A stretch of 64,000 nt of DNA from Candidatus Contendobacter odensis Run_B_J11 (GCF_000531125.1 NZ_CBTK010000302.1:25120-89119), one strand, 5' to 3'; positions 1 through 13,706 are shown, counted from the first letter of the stretch. Translations and numbers: made by a program. Notes: a model not told the origin generated them from the sequence alone.

Positions 1-582
1 CAACTGGATTTGCCGGCGTGCGAAGAGACTCAGGTGCGAAATTGGGTTGGCAACGGCATGGATAATCTGATCCGCCGCGCCCTGACCAGTGATATGGCCG
101 GACAGGCCGAACCCGAATTGTTCAGCCGCGCCAAGCCATTGTACAAAGCGGCTTACGCCGAGAATGTCAGCGTCCACAGCGACCTCTATGCCGGTGTCCG
201 CGCCGGATTAGCCACGCTGCACGCCGCCGGCTGGCCCATGGCTTGCGTGACCAACAAACCGGTCGAATTCGCGCTACCGCTGCTGGAGCAAATGGGTATC
301 AGCCACTTTTTCGCCACCGTGGTCGGCGGCGAATGTATCGCCCATCCCAAGCCCGCGCCCGATGCGCTGCTGCTCAGCGCCGAGCGGCTGGGGATATCGA
401 TCCATCGTGGCTTGATGGTCGGCGATTCGCTCAACGATGTGGGCGCCGCCCGTAACGCCGGTTGCCCCGTCGTGTGCGTACCTTACGGTTACAACCACAG
501 CCAGGATATTCGCGACGCCCAACCGGATGCCGTAATTGCCTCGATTGCTGATCTGCCGGCCCTGTTGGGCAAGGCCGCCTGA
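1..582 (+). CDS. gph: Phosphoglycolate phosphatase, 5'-truncated by the window edge
   Basis: HAD-superfamily hydrolase that dephosphorylates 2-phosphoglycolate. The open frame runs in from base 1 without a start codon, so the N-terminal part with the nucleophile DxD motif lies outside the window. Visible parts are the helical cap region, the motif II area (ACVTNKP), the lysine region (HPKPAPDALL) and motif III with its acidic pair (MVGDSLNDVGAARNAG), which fix the HAD family. About 193 residues are present and one more motif is expected upstream. It is followed 104 bases later by trpE in the same direction, and a gph-trpE neighbourhood is common in gammaproteobacteria. The family is certain; substrate specificity is inferred from the trpE linkage and similarity to Gph. 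Confidence 0.9.
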   Translation, partial: QLDLPACEETQVRNWVGNGMDNLIRRALTSDMAGQAEPELFSRAKPLYKAAYAENVSVHSDLYAGVRAGLATLHAAGWPMACVTNKPVEFALPLLEQMGISHFFATVVGGECIAHPKPAPDALLLSAERLGISIHRGLMVGDSLNDVGAARNAGCPVVCVPYGYNHSQDIRDAQPDAVIASIADLPALLGKAA

Positions 583-686
583 TGCAGCGGCAACCGGCCC
601 CGGATTTTCGATGGCGGCGCTGAATGTGACGCTGCACCGACTCGTGCCGTTTTCCGTCTCCGCTGCTCAAGGCTGTTGGTCCTTTT

Positions 687-2189
687 ATGAATCCGAACGA
701 TTTTCAACATCTGGTTGATCAAGGTTTCAACCGCATTCCGGTCGCCCGCGAAGTGCTGGCTGATCTCGATACTCCCCTCAGCACCTACCTTAAATTGGCC
801 GACGCGCCCTACAGCTATTTGCTGGAATCGGTGCAGGGCGGCGAAAAGTGGGGTCGCTATTCCATCATCGGCCTGCCCTGCCGCAAGATTATTCGGGTGC
901 GCGGCCACCGCATTACAGTCGAACACACCGGCGAGATCGTGGAGGCACTGGACTGTCCCGACCCGCTGGCCTGGATTCAGGAGTTTCAACACCGTTACCG
1001 GGTGCCCATCACCGGCGCCGGCTTGCCGCGCTTCATCGGCGGGCTAGTCGGCTATTTCGGCTATGACACCATCCGCTATATCGAACCCCGGCTGGCGCAG
1101 TGCCCCAACCCTGATCCGTTGGACAATCCTGACATCCTGCTGCTGGTATCTGAGGATGTGGTGGTGTTCGACAATCTGGCCGGGCGGCTCTATCTGATTA
1201 CGCTGGTGGATCCGGCGGTGGAACGCGCCTACGCCCGCGCCCAGCAACGGCTGAATGAGTGGGTCGAACGGTTGCGGGCGGGTCGCTCGCTCTATGCGCC
1301 GAAAGATCCCCACCCAACGACGGCGAGCACCATCGAGTTCGTCTCTGGCTTTACCCAACCGGCGTATGAACAGGCAATTGAGCGGATCAAGGATTATATA
1401 TTGGCCGGCGACTGTATGCAGGTGGTGCCGTCACAACGATTGAGCGCACCATTCCGGGCCGCACCGCTGGATCTCTACCGGGCGCTGCGCGGCCTGAATC
1501 CATCGCCTTATATGTACTTTTTCCATCTGGGTGATTTTCATATCGTCGGCTCCTCGCCGGAAATCCTGACCCGATTGGAAGACGGACTGTTGACCGTTCG
1601 CCCCATCGCCGGCACCCGTCAACGCGGCGCAACCGAGGAGCAGGATCAGGCGCTGGAAGCGGAATTACTGGCCGATCCCAAGGAACTGGCCGAGCATCTG
1701 ATGCTGATCGATCTCGGACGCAACGATGTAGGCCGGGTCAGCGAAATCGGCAGTGTGCGCTTGACCGAGAAAATGGTGGTCGAGCGTTATTCGCATGTCA
1801 TGCACATCGTTTCCAATGTCACCGGACGGTTGCGACCTGGACTAACCGCAATCGACGCGCTGCGCGCCACCTTCCCGGCGGGCACCGTCAGCGGCGCACC
1901 CAAGATTCGGGCGATGGAGATCATTGACGAACTGGAGCCGGTCAAACGCGGTATTTACGCCGGTGCCGTCGGCTATCTGTCCTGGTCTGGCAATATGGAT
2001 ACCGCTATCGCGATTCGCACCGCTGTTCTTAAGGACGGAATGCTGCATATTCAGGCGGGGGGCGGGGTCGTGGCAGACTCTGTTCCAGAGAAGGAATGGG
2101 AGGAAACCATGAACAAGGGCCGGGCCTTGTTCCGGGCAGCGGCGTTAGCAGAGCGGGGCTTGGACGAACCGAGAACGGTTGGAGAATAA
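687..2189 (+). CDS. trpE: Anthranilate synthase component I
   Basis: Converts chorismate to anthranilate with the TrpG glutaminase, the first committed step of tryptophan synthesis, in the cytoplasm. The 500 residues match the usual TrpE length. The N-terminal domain carries the tryptophan-feedback element (LLESVQGG followed by GRYS, about residues 46-60). The C-terminal chorismate-binding domain has [47 protein letters not shown] and the GGGVVADS end motif. The ATG at 687 is the first in-frame start; a weak AAGG lies about 15 bases upstream. No trpG, trpD or leader peptide with consecutive Trp codons is seen next to it, so no attenuator is called. Confidence 0.96.
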   Translation: MNPNDFQHLVDQGFNRIPVAREVLADLDTPLSTYLKLADAPYSYLLESVQGGEKWGRYSIIGLPCRKIIRVRGHRITVEHTGEIVEALDCPDPLAWIQEFQHRYRVPITGAGLPRFIGGLVGYFGYDTIRYIEPRLAQCPNPDPLDNPDILLLVSEDVVVFDNLAGRLYLITLVDPAVERAYARAQQRLNEWVERLRAGRSLYAPKDPHPTTASTIEFVSGFTQPAYEQAIERIKDYILAGDCMQVVPSQRLSAPFRAAPLDLYRALRGLNPSPYMYFFHLGDFHIVGSSPEILTRLEDGLLTVRPIAGTRQRGATEEQDQALEAELLADPKELAEHLMLIDLGRNDVGRVSEIGSVRLTEKMVVERYSHVMHIVSNVTGRLRPGLTAIDALRATFPAGTVSGAPKIRAMEIIDELEPVKRGIYAGAVGYLSWSGNMDTAIAIRTAVLKDGMLHIQAGGGVVADSVPEKEWEETMNKGRALFRAAALAERGLDEPRTVGE

Positions 2190-2219
2190 TTAACGTAGCG
2201 TAATTGCGGAGGTGACACT

Positions 2220-2429
2220 ATGGAAATGCTGTTGTTGTGGATTGGCCGACTGGCCGGTTTGGTGGGCGTAGTCGCATGCCTGATCGCCATTGGGGCGCGG
2301 CTGGGGGGCGCGTTCTGGATTGCCGGGTTCCAGGTTGGGACGCTGCTTCAGGCGGGTATCGCCGCGATGGTACTCGGCTGCCTGGCTCACCTCGTGGTTT
2401 TGACTCTGCGTTCAGCAGGTGGCGGCTGA
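2220..2429 (+). CDS. Small two-helix membrane protein of unknown function
   Basis: A 69-residue protein made almost entirely of two hydrophobic segments (about residues 5-28 and 38-62) joined by a short glycine-rich turn, so it is probably an inner-membrane protein. A strong ribosome-binding site (GGAGGTGA) sits 5 bases before the ATG. It lies 30 bases after trpE and may be cotranscribed with it. Its last 18 bases overlap the end of truD on the opposite strand. I do not recognise the family. Confidence 0.7.
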   Translation: MEMLLLWIGRLAGLVGVVACLIAIGARLGGAFWIAGFQVGTLLQAGIAAMVLGCLAHLVVLTLRSAGGG

Positions 2430-3473
2430 ACCTGACGTCATTGGCTCGACCACCAGTTCACGCAACACCGTGGTGGCGTAAGCGCCGGCGGGCAACCGGA
2501 AACTGATTATGGCGGTACCGGGTTCGGGAAACTCCAGCGTCGCCTCCGGTACCGCCAGCCGCAGCGCCCGCCGTTCCTGCGCCAGTCCCGCTGCCGCCAA
2601 TCCGTCGCGGAATACCGGCAAAGTCGCTGCGACTGCCTCCTCCAGTTCTCGCACCGCGCCACTGCTGCGCAACTCGCCGGCACCCCACAAGGGGCCGGTC
2701 GGATGAACATCGAAGGTGGCGACCCGCTGCTGAAGGGTTTCATCCACTTCGGTAGCAGCAAAAATGCTGTGACTGCCCGCCAGCATCAACACCTCGCCGG
2801 GCAGCGCCCGATTCCAGCTTTGATCGTGGACTCGCCGCGCCAGCACCGCGTTAAACAGTTCGGAGCGGGCAGCCGATAGATACAGGCCGCGCCGATGGCG
2901 GTCGCGCACCTTTTCCCGCCCGCTCAGCATCGCCGCCGCTCGTTCCAGATTGCCGCCCTCGCGTCCGAAGCGCTGCTCGCCGAAATAGTGAGGGACACCG
3001 TGGGTGGCGATGAGATTCAGCCGGTTTTCGAGTTCGGTCAGATCGCCGTCCAGTTCGCGGATCACGATGCGAAAGGCATTGCCACTCAAAGCGCCGCGCC
3101 GCAATTTACGCGAATGACGCACTGCCTTAAGTACGGTGAAATCGGGATCATCGCCCACAGTCCAATCCGGTTCTGCCCGACCGGGCAAGTGAACTGAAAA
3201 CCATTGCTCGGTAACGGCGTGACGATCTTTCAGTCCGGCGTAACTCACCGCGCTGGGCGCAACCCCCGCCCGTTCCGCCAAGCGTTTTGCGACCCATTCG
3301 GTATTAGCGCCGCGTTTGCGCACCCACAACCAGGCATGTTCACCCGCACCGTCCAAGCTGAAATCCAGTTCTTCGCGAACCTGAAAGTCTTCAGGAGTGG
3401 TACGTAACCGACCCATCAAGCGCGGCTGGCCGTGGGCGTAGGGCAAGGAGATTATGGGGTCAACATCAGTCAT
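2412..3473 (-). CDS. truD: tRNA pseudouridine(13) synthase TruD
   Basis: Isomerises uridine 13 of tRNA-Glu to pseudouridine. The 353 residues match the family length. The diagnostic catalytic motif GLKDRHAVTEQWFSV (about residues 78-92) contains the active-site aspartate. Further TruD features are the N-terminal FQVREEL, the NAFRIVIREL segment, GVPHYFGEQRFGR, and the inserted TRUD domain around ARSELFNAVLARRV. Its start at 3473 lies about 100 bases from the divergent Uma2 gene. It is not adjacent to ispF here, unlike the frequent surE-truD-ispF-ispD order; the Uma2 gene sits between them. Confidence 0.95.
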   Translation of the reverse strand: MTDVDPIISLPYAHGQPRLMGRLRTTPEDFQVREELDFSLDGAGEHAWLWVRKRGANTEWVAKRLAERAGVAPSAVSYAGLKDRHAVTEQWFSVHLPGRAEPDWTVGDDPDFTVLKAVRHSRKLRRGALSGNAFRIVIRELDGDLTELENRLNLIATHGVPHYFGEQRFGREGGNLERAAAMLSGREKVRDRHRRGLYLSAARSELFNAVLARRVHDQSWNRALPGEVLMLAGSHSIFAATEVDETLQQRVATFDVHPTGPLWGAGELRSSGAVRELEEAVAATLPVFRDGLAAAGLAQERRALRLAVPEATLEFPEPGTAIISFRLPAGAYATTVLRELVVEPMTSGSAATC

Positions 3474-3572
3474 TTTGGGTGGTTTCCACAGAGCTCAGGA
3501 TTGAGTCGCGCCGGTTTGCTGTATGGCTATGCTACGCTTTTGCTCGCGTTGAATTTCTTCAGGAGATGAACC

Positions 3573-4175
3573 ATGTCCCAACCTGCGTCCCGCCTCAGCT
3601 TTAGTTTCGATGATTACCTGACCTGGGAACAGTGCCAAGCGCAGCGCCATGAATTCGTGTGCGGTGAAGTGTTCGCCATGGCCGGCGGCAGTGATCTGCA
3701 CAACGAAGTTGCCGGCAATCTTTATGTAATGTTGCGCCAGCACCTGCGCGGCAGTCCGTGCCGAGTGTACATGGCTGATGTCAAGGTTCGAGTGGAGACG
3801 GCGGATTGCAGCTTCTACCCCGACGTGCTGGTGACTCGCGCCGAGCATGACCGCGCCGACCGCTACGTCAAGCGTTCCCCGCTGCTGGTGGTCGAGGTAT
3901 TGTCGCCAACGACCGCCACCTTCGATCTGGGTGAAAAATTTGCGGCCTACCGGCAACTCGACAGCCTGCAAGAATGTGTACTGGTGGATCCGGAGCGGGT
4001 TCGGGTTCAAATCTACCGGCGGCGGGACAATCAATGGATCGTGGATAGCGCCGGTCCCGGCCAGCGGCTGCGCTTGGAGAGCATTGACCTGGAATGCCCG
4101 GTGGAAGCGGTTTACGAAGATCTGAGCGAACCATCTGCGGTCGGGATGGCGGAAGAACAGGAACGGCGGCCATAG
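3573..4175 (+). CDS. Uma2-family (DUF820) putative restriction-endonuclease-fold protein
   Basis: A 200-residue member of the Uma2/DUF820 family, which has a PD-(D/E)XK nuclease fold and is abundant in cyanobacteria and large-genome proteobacteria; its role is unknown. Visible family features are the N-terminal FDDYLTWE, the FVCGEVFAMAGGS turn, VKVRVETADCSFYPDVLVT with the likely catalytic Asp, and LLVVEVLSPTTATFDLGEKFAAYRQL with the second acidic residue and a lysine. A clear AGGAG lies 7 bases before the ATG. It is the single plus-strand gene between truD and ispF and may be an insertion into an ancestral truD-ispF-ispD-ftsB block. Confidence 0.85.
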   Translation: MSQPASRLSFSFDDYLTWEQCQAQRHEFVCGEVFAMAGGSDLHNEVAGNLYVMLRQHLRGSPCRVYMADVKVRVETADCSFYPDVLVTRAEHDRADRYVKRSPLLVVEVLSPTTATFDLGEKFAAYRQLDSLQECVLVDPERVRVQIYRRRDNQWIVDSAGPGQRLRLESIDLECPVEAVYEDLSEPSAVGMAEEQERRP

Positions 4176-4194
4176 CCCGCGCAGCGCCGCAGCG

Positions 4195-4662
4195 TCAAAC
4201 CAGCAGTGCTACGGCATGAACCGCGATCCCCTCGCCGCGCCCGATGTAGCCCAAGCGTTCGGTGGTGGTCGCTTTGACGTTGACCTGTTCCGGGGCGATG
4301 CCCAAATCGGCGGCGATCTGTTCGCGCATGGCGGCAATGTGCGGAGCCATTTTGGGCACTTGGGCGATGATCGTGGCGTCCACGTTTCCAACCGTCAGCC
4401 CTTGGTTTTGCAGCAGCACGACCACCCGTCGCAGCAAAATCCGGCTGTCAATCCCTTTGAATTCGGCGCTGCTATCGGGAAAATGCTGGCCGATGTCGCC
4501 CAATCCCGCCGCGCCCAACAACGCATCGCAGAGTGCATGCAGCAGCACATCGCCATCAGAGTGAGCGATCAAGCCGTGGCTATGCGGAATGCGAACGCCG
4601 CCCAAGGTGATGAACGCGCCGGGGCCGAAGGCGTGAACGTCGAAACCGTGACCGATGTGCAT
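4195..4662 (-). CDS. ispF: 2-C-methyl-D-erythritol 2,4-cyclodiphosphate synthase
   Basis: Cyclises CDP-methylerythritol 2-phosphate in the MEP isoprenoid pathway. The 155 residues match IspF. Metal ligands are visible in [12 protein letters not shown] (Asp and His near residues 8-10) and in [22 protein letters not shown]. The C-terminal [22 protein letters not shown] motif is typical. It lies 34 bases downstream of ispD on the same strand and is presumably the last gene of an ftsB-ispD-ispF operon. Confidence 0.96.
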   Translation of the reverse strand: MHIGHGFDVHAFGPGAFITLGGVRIPHSHGLIAHSDGDVLLHALCDALLGAAGLGDIGQHFPDSSAEFKGIDSRILLRRVVVLLQNQGLTVGNVDATIIAQVPKMAPHIAAMREQIAADLGIAPEQVNVKATTTERLGYIGRGEGIAVHAVALLV

Positions 4663-4696
4663 GGTGATCCTCCCGCCAAAGCAATTTTCCAGTGGC

Positions 4697-5407
4697 TTAA
4701 CCGGCAGTCCGGTGCTTCAGATAAAACTCCGCCAGCGCCAAATCCTCCGGTCGGGTGATTTTCAAATTATCCGCCCGGCCTTCGACCAGCCGGGGTGCAA
4801 AGCCCGCCGCTTCCATCGCCGCCGCTTCATCGGTGACCAGCAGCCCACGCGCCAACGCTGCGGTGATCGCGTCGTACAACAGCCCCAGCCGAAACATCTG
4901 CGGGGTTAGCGCGTGCCAAAGCTGCGAGCGGTCTACCGTCGCCGCGACCCGCCCGGCGAAATCCGCCTGTTTCAAGGTGTCGCGAACCGGAACGGCCAGC
5001 AGTCCGCCCACCGGATCGGCGACCAGTTCGTTCAGCAATCGATCCAAGTCTGCCACTGTCAGACAGGGCCGGGCGGCATCATGGACCAGCACCCAATCAT
5101 CCGGGGCGACCCATTCCCGCAGCACCTCCAACCCGTTGATCACTGAATGACAGCGTTCTGCGCCGCCAATGACGACTCGCAGGGGCTTGTCGGTTGTGAG
5201 TTCGGCGGCGACTTCTGACCACTGTTCATCTTCAGCACCGATCACGACCACGACGCCATCAATGCGCGGATGATGTAGCAGCGTGTCCAGCGTGTAGGCG
5301 ATGACCGACCGACCGGCCAAGGACAGATATTGCTTGGGGAGAGCTGAACCCATGCGCTTGCCAACACCCGCAGCGGGCACGATGGCCCAGTGGTGGCGGT
5401 TATTCAC
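4697..5407 (-). CDS. ispD: 2-C-methyl-D-erythritol 4-phosphate cytidylyltransferase
   Basis: Transfers CMP to methylerythritol 4-phosphate in the MEP pathway. The CTP-binding signature [14 protein letters not shown] followed by PKQYL opens the protein, and [30 protein letters not shown] and [11 protein letters not shown] follow. The frame is open further upstream to 5524, but those residues are Pro/Arg-rich and overlap ftsB. I chose the GTG at 5407, which gives 236 residues, the normal length. This GTG lies within an 8-base overlap with the ftsB stop codon (GTGAATAA), implying translational coupling. Confidence 0.93.
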   Translation of the reverse strand: MNNRHHWAIVPAAGVGKRMGSALPKQYLSLAGRSVIAYTLDTLLHHPRIDGVVVVIGAEDEQWSEVAAELTTDKPLRVVIGGAERCHSVINGLEVLREWVAPDDWVLVHDAARPCLTVADLDRLLNELVADPVGGLLAVPVRDTLKQADFAGRVAATVDRSQLWHALTPQMFRLGLLYDAITAALARGLLVTDEAAAMEAAGFAPRLVEGRADNLKITRPEDLALAEFYLKHRTAG

Positions 5408-5924
5408 GGCGTTCCGGCATTTCAGCCGCCTCAATAGTGGGTGCGGGCTTGGGTTTGGCCGGTGGAGCCGATGGTTTAGTTGTCGGTTTGGGCGGGGCGA
5501 GAGAAGGCTTGGCGGTTGGCGCAAGAGGTTTAACGGCCCCCGGCGGTTTTCGGGCGGGAGTCGCCGATTTACCGGGAGGCACCGCTTTATGAGGAATCAA
5601 AGGAGTGACCGGTTGCGGCAACGGCTGTTCGAGCAGTCGGTAAAAAATTTCGTCTGGACGGATCATGCCCATTTCAGCGCGTGCGCGCTCCTCAATCGCC
5701 ATCAACCCGCTTTTCAGATCCTTGACTTCTGCATCCAATCCCTTATTGCGCTCGGACAGCGCCGCGTTATCGTCCTTTTGCACCTGGATGGCAATCCGCA
5801 GGGCACGGGTCTGGCGCATGCCGCCTTCGTCAACCCAGAGGAGATAGTGCAGGAATACCAACACTGCGATCAGCACCGCCGCCAGAATTTGCAAGCTCAA
5901 GCGGTGTTCTGTGGGATAAGCCAT
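5400..5924 (-). CDS. ftsB: Cell division protein FtsB with an extended Pro/Lys/Ala tail
   Basis: FtsB is a bitopic inner-membrane protein of the FtsQLB divisome complex. The N-terminal membrane segment (about residues 12-30), the coiled coil (about 35-80) and the region EERARAEMGMIRPDEIFYRLLE match FtsB. The family is usually 90-110 residues; this protein has 174, the extra 75 being a low-complexity C-terminal tail of PAKP/APPKP-type repeats that would lie in the periplasm. It is directly upstream of ispD, the normal neighbour. The eno gene lies upstream, the usual eno-ftsB-ispD-ispF order. Confidence 0.88.
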   Translation of the reverse strand: MAYPTEHRLSLQILAAVLIAVLVFLHYLLWVDEGGMRQTRALRIAIQVQKDDNAALSERNKGLDAEVKDLKSGLMAIEERARAEMGMIRPDEIFYRLLEQPLPQPVTPLIPHKAVPPGKSATPARKPPGAVKPLAPTAKPSLAPPKPTTKPSAPPAKPKPAPTIEAAEMPERRE

Positions 5925-6052
5925 AAGGGCGCGGGCTAAAAAATTGAGCGCCCGCCCTGCTCTCCGGATCCAGAACGGAGCGGAGCGGCAGGGAAGGCGC
6001 GATTCAGGGGTGAAATGACGGCACCAGAACGGTCACCGTCAGGATCTGAGAC

Positions 6053-10433
<4,381 letters not shown>

Positions 10434-11393
10434 ATGTTCAAGAAAACTCTTTTTTCATCTGCGGTGCTGGCTGCGACCTTGTCGTTACCGGGCATAGTCA
10501 GTGCCACGAATCTAAATCCTTTTAAGACGGTCTTCGACACCGATTTCACTGCTGCTGGTTACGGCGGTATGCGTGATATAGGTACAGGTTCAATAGGCCT
10601 GTCTGGAGTTTCCGGCACCATCAGTGAGGCCTATCTCTATTGGCATGGTCCCACTAATGCTAATGCTACCGATACGAATGCCAACGCCAATGTGCTTTTC
10701 AATGGTAACAATGTGTCGGGAATCTTCTTGGGCATATCCAGTGACAACTGCTGGGGGTTTTCAAATAGCATGGCCTACCGGGCTGATGTCACTAGCTGGG
10801 TAACAGGTAACGGCAATTATTCCCTGGCTAATTTCACCAAGAATAATAATCAAGTCAACGTGAACGGGGCTTCATTAATCGTCTTCTACAAGGATGCAGA
10901 TACGACCAACAACCGCGATGTCGTGATGTTCGACGGCAACGATTCCAATATCGATAACTCGTTCGATGCGAGCGGCTGGAACATTACTTTGGCGGGCATT
11001 AATTATTCCGCTGGCTCAGCGAGTATGCAGCTTCATGTCAGTGATGGGCAGTCCTTCGACGACGATGCGCTGAAAGTCAATGCGAGCACACTCGTCTCTA
11101 CTGGTCCAATTTTCTCAGGAGATTCCGTACCTAGGGGACTCGGTGGGCCAGATAATGGTGGCTTGTGGGACATCAAGGACTATGACGTCACCAGTTTGCT
11201 GAGTCCGGGACTTAATAGTCTTAATTTTACTACCGGAGTAAACAGTGATTGTCTTTCTTGCGTACTGATCGCTATCAGTCTACCCGCAGGTGCTGCCCCC
11301 GAACAGCCTGGTCAAGTTCCCGAACCCGCCTCCCTTGCCCTGTTTGGCATCGGTTTGGCCGGTCTGGGCTTCATGCGCCGTCGGCGGACGTAA
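10434..11393 (+). CDS. PEP-CTERM sorting-domain exported protein
   Basis: A 319-residue secreted protein. Residues 1-24 form a Sec signal peptide ending near VSA. The body is rich in Asn, Gly, Ser and Asp with a beta-sandwich-like pattern (AYLYWHGPT, NGASLIVFYKDAD, LHVSDGQSFDDDAL), resembling DUF3344-type extracellular domains, though I am not certain of the domain name. The C-terminus is a textbook PEP-CTERM anchor: VPEPASLALFGIGLAGLGF followed by MRRRR. Such tails are processed by an exosortase (not in this window) and the proteins are linked to exopolysaccharide and floc matrix. The AAGGGGA site is 9 bases before the ATG. Codon use and GC are lower than in neighbours. Confidence 0.85.
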   Translation: MFKKTLFSSAVLAATLSLPGIVSATNLNPFKTVFDTDFTAAGYGGMRDIGTGSIGLSGVSGTISEAYLYWHGPTNANATDTNANANVLFNGNNVSGIFLGISSDNCWGFSNSMAYRADVTSWVTGNGNYSLANFTKNNNQVNVNGASLIVFYKDADTTNNRDVVMFDGNDSNIDNSFDASGWNITLAGINYSAGSASMQLHVSDGQSFDDDALKVNASTLVSTGPIFSGDSVPRGLGGPDNGGLWDIKDYDVTSLLSPGLNSLNFTTGVNSDCLSCVLIAISLPAGAAPEQPGQVPEPASLALFGIGLAGLGFMRRRRT

Positions 11394-11423
11394 TCGCCGG
11401 GATTGTTGAAGCAACGCAAAACG

Positions 11424-11446
11424 GCGGCCTTCGGGCCGCTTTTTTT
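11424..11446 (+). terminator. Rho-independent terminator after the PEP-CTERM gene
   Basis: GCGGCC-TTCG-GGCCGC hairpin with a UUCG tetraloop followed by seven T residues, 31 bases after the stop codon. Confidence 0.85.
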
Positions 11447-11501
11447 CACCCTGCTGCTGATATAAAGTACAATGATGTAACTACAAATTCACGAGTCAAT
11501 C

Positions 11502-11786
11502 GTGCGTTTTGAATGGGATGAGGATAAAGCCAACCGAAACCAGAGCAAGCATCATGTGAGCTTTGAGGTGGCGGCTCGCGTGTTTCTCGATCCAAACCGC
11601 ATCGAAACCTACGACGACCGTGAAAGCTACGGCGAGGACCGCTGGAAAACGGTAGGCTTAATTGAACACCAGTTGCTTGCAGTGGTTTATACCCTGCGTC
11701 GACATCACGAAGAAACCATCAGAATCATTTCAGCGAGGTGCGCCGATGAAACGGAAAAAAGAGCCTATCGTCAGTTTCAAACTTGA
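11502..11786 (+). CDS. brnT: BrnT-family ribonuclease toxin
   Basis: Toxin of the type II BrnT/BrnA system, a RelE-like ribonuclease that arrests translation. The 94 residues show the BrnT hallmarks: FEWDEDKANRNQSKHHVSFEVAARVF near the start, the DDR.SYGEDRW segment, and the C-terminal ETIRIISARCADETEKRAYRQF. The frame starts at GTG 11502, where the family start falls. Its 3' end overlaps the antitoxin start by 41 bases, a tight coupling typical of toxin-first BrnTA operons. Autoregulation by the BrnTA complex is usual for the family; I see no clear operator in the short upstream region. Confidence 0.88.
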   Translation: MRFEWDEDKANRNQSKHHVSFEVAARVFLDPNRIETYDDRESYGEDRWKTVGLIEHQLLAVVYTLRRHHEETIRIISARCADETEKRAYRQFQT

Positions 11787-12072
11787 TCCGGGCAATCCTC
11801 CGCCATTGACTGCGGAACAGCGGGCAGAGCTGGACGCCTTAGCCCAAAGGCCGGATTCTGAGATTGACTACGCGGACATTCCGCAGAGTACCGCGACCGA
11901 GACATGGTGGTTAGCCGTCCGTAGTCCACTCCACAAACCGGTCAAGAAGCAGTTAACCGCCCGCTTGGATGCAGATGTGCTGGCTTGGCTCAAAGTCAAA
12001 GGACGCGGCTACCAGTCCAGGATGAATGCGATCCTGCGTAACGCCATGCTCGATGAACTGGACCGAAAATAA
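11746..12072 (+). CDS. brnA: BrnA-family antitoxin
   Basis: Antitoxin partner of BrnT, a 108-residue protein with a C-terminal DNA-binding domain. The diagnostic end reads KKQLTARLDADVLAWLKVKGRGYQSRMNAILRNAM, which is a ribbon-helix-helix-like segment common to BrnA. The ATG at 11746 has a GAGG site about 7 bases upstream inside brnT. The N-terminal MKRKKEPIVSFKLDP segment would bind the toxin. The pair lies between two PEP-CTERM loci, a typical accessory location. Confidence 0.87.
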   Translation: MKRKKEPIVSFKLDPGNPPPLTAEQRAELDALAQRPDSEIDYADIPQSTATETWWLAVRSPLHKPVKKQLTARLDADVLAWLKVKGRGYQSRMNAILRNAMLDELDRK

Positions 12073-12088
12073 CGATTTCGCAAAGCGA

Positions 12089-13525
12089 TCAGCGATCCGG
12101 TTCCGCTACCGATAGCGACTCCAAAGCCGGTTGCCAACCCACTTCGCCGGGTCCAGCGGCATGATCGGCGGCGATGCCCAACCCCACCACCGCCAGCAAC
12201 ACCTCCTCTCGATACAGCAACGGCAACCGCTCGCGCTGCCACGGCGGAATGCCGGCTTCCTGCAACAGCTTCTTCAATTCCTGGCTATGCAAGCGACCCA
12301 GCGGCCGAAAGCGTTCACCGCCTTGACGGAACCGAACGCTGAGCGTCGCTCCAGCCCGCATTTCAGCACGCAAGCCCGCGCCGACCGTTTCCTGCAATTC
12401 CAAGGTTCCCAAGCCCGGCAATTTCAGCGGTGGATAGGCTGCATTGGTATCGGGTCGCCAGAGAAAAGTGTGTTGCGGATCGTGCGGAAGCAGCGGTGGC
12501 ATGGCGTACAGCGTATCGCGATAACGCCGCACTTCGCCGCCGGGCCAGTGAATGCACGGTTGGCGGTCGCCAGCGGCGGTTAGAGCGTCGTGGAGCAGGT
12601 GTTGCAACTGGCGGGCGTCCGGTGTCGGTAAGCCGAGCGTTCGCAGCCAGCGCCGCAGCAGATTCCGCTGGCGCAGTTCGCTTAATTCGCGCAAGGCCGG
12701 AATGGTGAGAGCATCGGGGCGGGCGGTTGCGACGCGAGCGAGATCGGCGTCGGCTTCCGCGTCCAGCCAATCGGCAGTTTCGGCGCACCAGTGCGCAGAA
12801 CGGGCCAGAACCCGATTCGCGGCGGGCCAGCGTTCCCGCAGCAGCGGCAAAATGCGATGACGGAGATAGTTACGGTCGAAACCGGTATCGGTATTGCTGG
12901 TGTCTTCGATCCAGTGAAGTTGCTGGGCGTGGGCATACGCCAGCAACTCGGCGCGATCCACATTCAGCAACGGACGCCACAACCGACCCTGACCGAGAGG
13001 CGCTGCTTCGGGCATCGCCGCCAGTCCGTGCGGTCCCGCGCCGCGCAGCAATTGCAGCAACAGGGTTTCGGCCTGGTCGTCGCGATGGTGGGCAGTGAGC
13101 AGGGCGGTATCCGGTTCCAATTCCGCTGCAAGTGCGGCATAGCGGGCCTGACGGGCCGCCGCTTCGGGGCTTGCGCCGGGCGCGGGTTGGGCATTCACCG
13201 GGACTACGCGGAACGGGACATTCAAGGCGTGGCAGACGCGGGCGCAATGTTCGCCCCAGACGGCGGACGCGGCGTGCAGCCCATGATCGACGTACATCGC
13301 TTCTAAAGTTCGCTTCGGCCTTTGCGCCCGCTGCATCGCCAGCAGGTGCAAGAGGACATGCGAGTCCATGCCACCGCTGTAACCCACGATCAGGCGGCGA
13401 ACTTGGGGATGGGCGTTCAGGAGCGCAGCTACGCAATCAAGGGATTTTCGCAAGGCGGATGCAGTTCCAAGCGTCGAAATCCACCGGCGCGGGCGGTTGA
13501 TCGGAGTACAGCATTCCGGCTCCAT
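12089..13525 (-). CDS. tilS: tRNA(Ile)-lysidine synthetase
   Basis: Converts cytidine 34 of tRNA-Ile(CAU) to lysidine using ATP and lysine, so that the tRNA reads AUA. The PP-loop SGGMDSHVLLH and the family segments VDHGLHAAS, ARQARYAAL, LLTAHHRDDQAETLLLQLLRG and TGFDRNYLRHRILPLL are present, with the C-terminal TilS domain ending near EEVLLAVVGLGI. The ATG at 13525 gives 478 residues. A TTG at 13453 gives 454 residues, puts the PP-loop near residue 25 as in E. coli, and avoids most of the overlap with the antitoxin gene; I consider that start more likely. Confidence 0.93.
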   Translation of the reverse strand: MEPECCTPINRPRRWISTLGTASALRKSLDCVAALLNAHPQVRRLIVGYSGGMDSHVLLHLLAMQRAQRPKRTLEAMYVDHGLHAASAVWGEHCARVCHALNVPFRVVPVNAQPAPGASPEAAARQARYAALAAELEPDTALLTAHHRDDQAETLLLQLLRGAGPHGLAAMPEAAPLGQGRLWRPLLNVDRAELLAYAHAQQLHWIEDTSNTDTGFDRNYLRHRILPLLRERWPAANRVLARSAHWCAETADWLDAEADADLARVATARPDALTIPALRELSELRQRNLLRRWLRTLGLPTPDARQLQHLLHDALTAAGDRQPCIHWPGGEVRRYRDTLYAMPPLLPHDPQHTFLWRPDTNAAYPPLKLPGLGTLELQETVGAGLRAEMRAGATLSVRFRQGGERFRPLGRLHSQELKKLLQEAGIPPWQRERLPLLYREEVLLAVVGLGIAADHAAGPGEVGWQPALESLSVAEPDR

Positions 13526-13682
13526 CGGCCACGCGAGAGGTGGGCCGCTGCCGTATCGGGATTAACCTTGCGCTGTTACCTTCCAACACAATGTTGATCC
13601 GGTCGCCCGGTTTGATCCCGAGCGCTTCACGGATGGGTTTGGGAATGACGGTCTGACCTTTGCTTGATAGCACTGTTTGCAT
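13437..13682 (-). CDS. AbrB/SpoVT-type antitoxin, solitary
   Basis: An 81-residue protein opening with a swapped-hairpin AbrB domain (TVLSSKGQTVIPKPIREALGIKPGDRINIVLEGNSARLIP), as in VapB-like antitoxins. No VapC or other toxin follows; instead the frame runs into the start of tilS and overlaps it. The last dozen residues (after VDFDA) are not antitoxin-like, so the 3' end may have been lost and replaced by tilS sequence. GGAGACG precedes the ATG. It is probably a remnant or an orphan antitoxin that now provides the tilS promoter. Confidence 0.7.
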   Translation of the reverse strand: MQTVLSSKGQTVIPKPIREALGIKPGDRINIVLEGNSARLIPIRQRPTSRVADGAGMLYSDQPPAPVDFDAWNCIRLAKIP

Positions 13683-13706
13683 CGTCGTCTCCGAGGTAAG
13701 ACAGGG

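Noticed and set aside
583..686. Gap before trpE considered for a trp attenuator
   Set aside because: No leader peptide with adjacent Trp codons and no terminator/antiterminator pair was visible.
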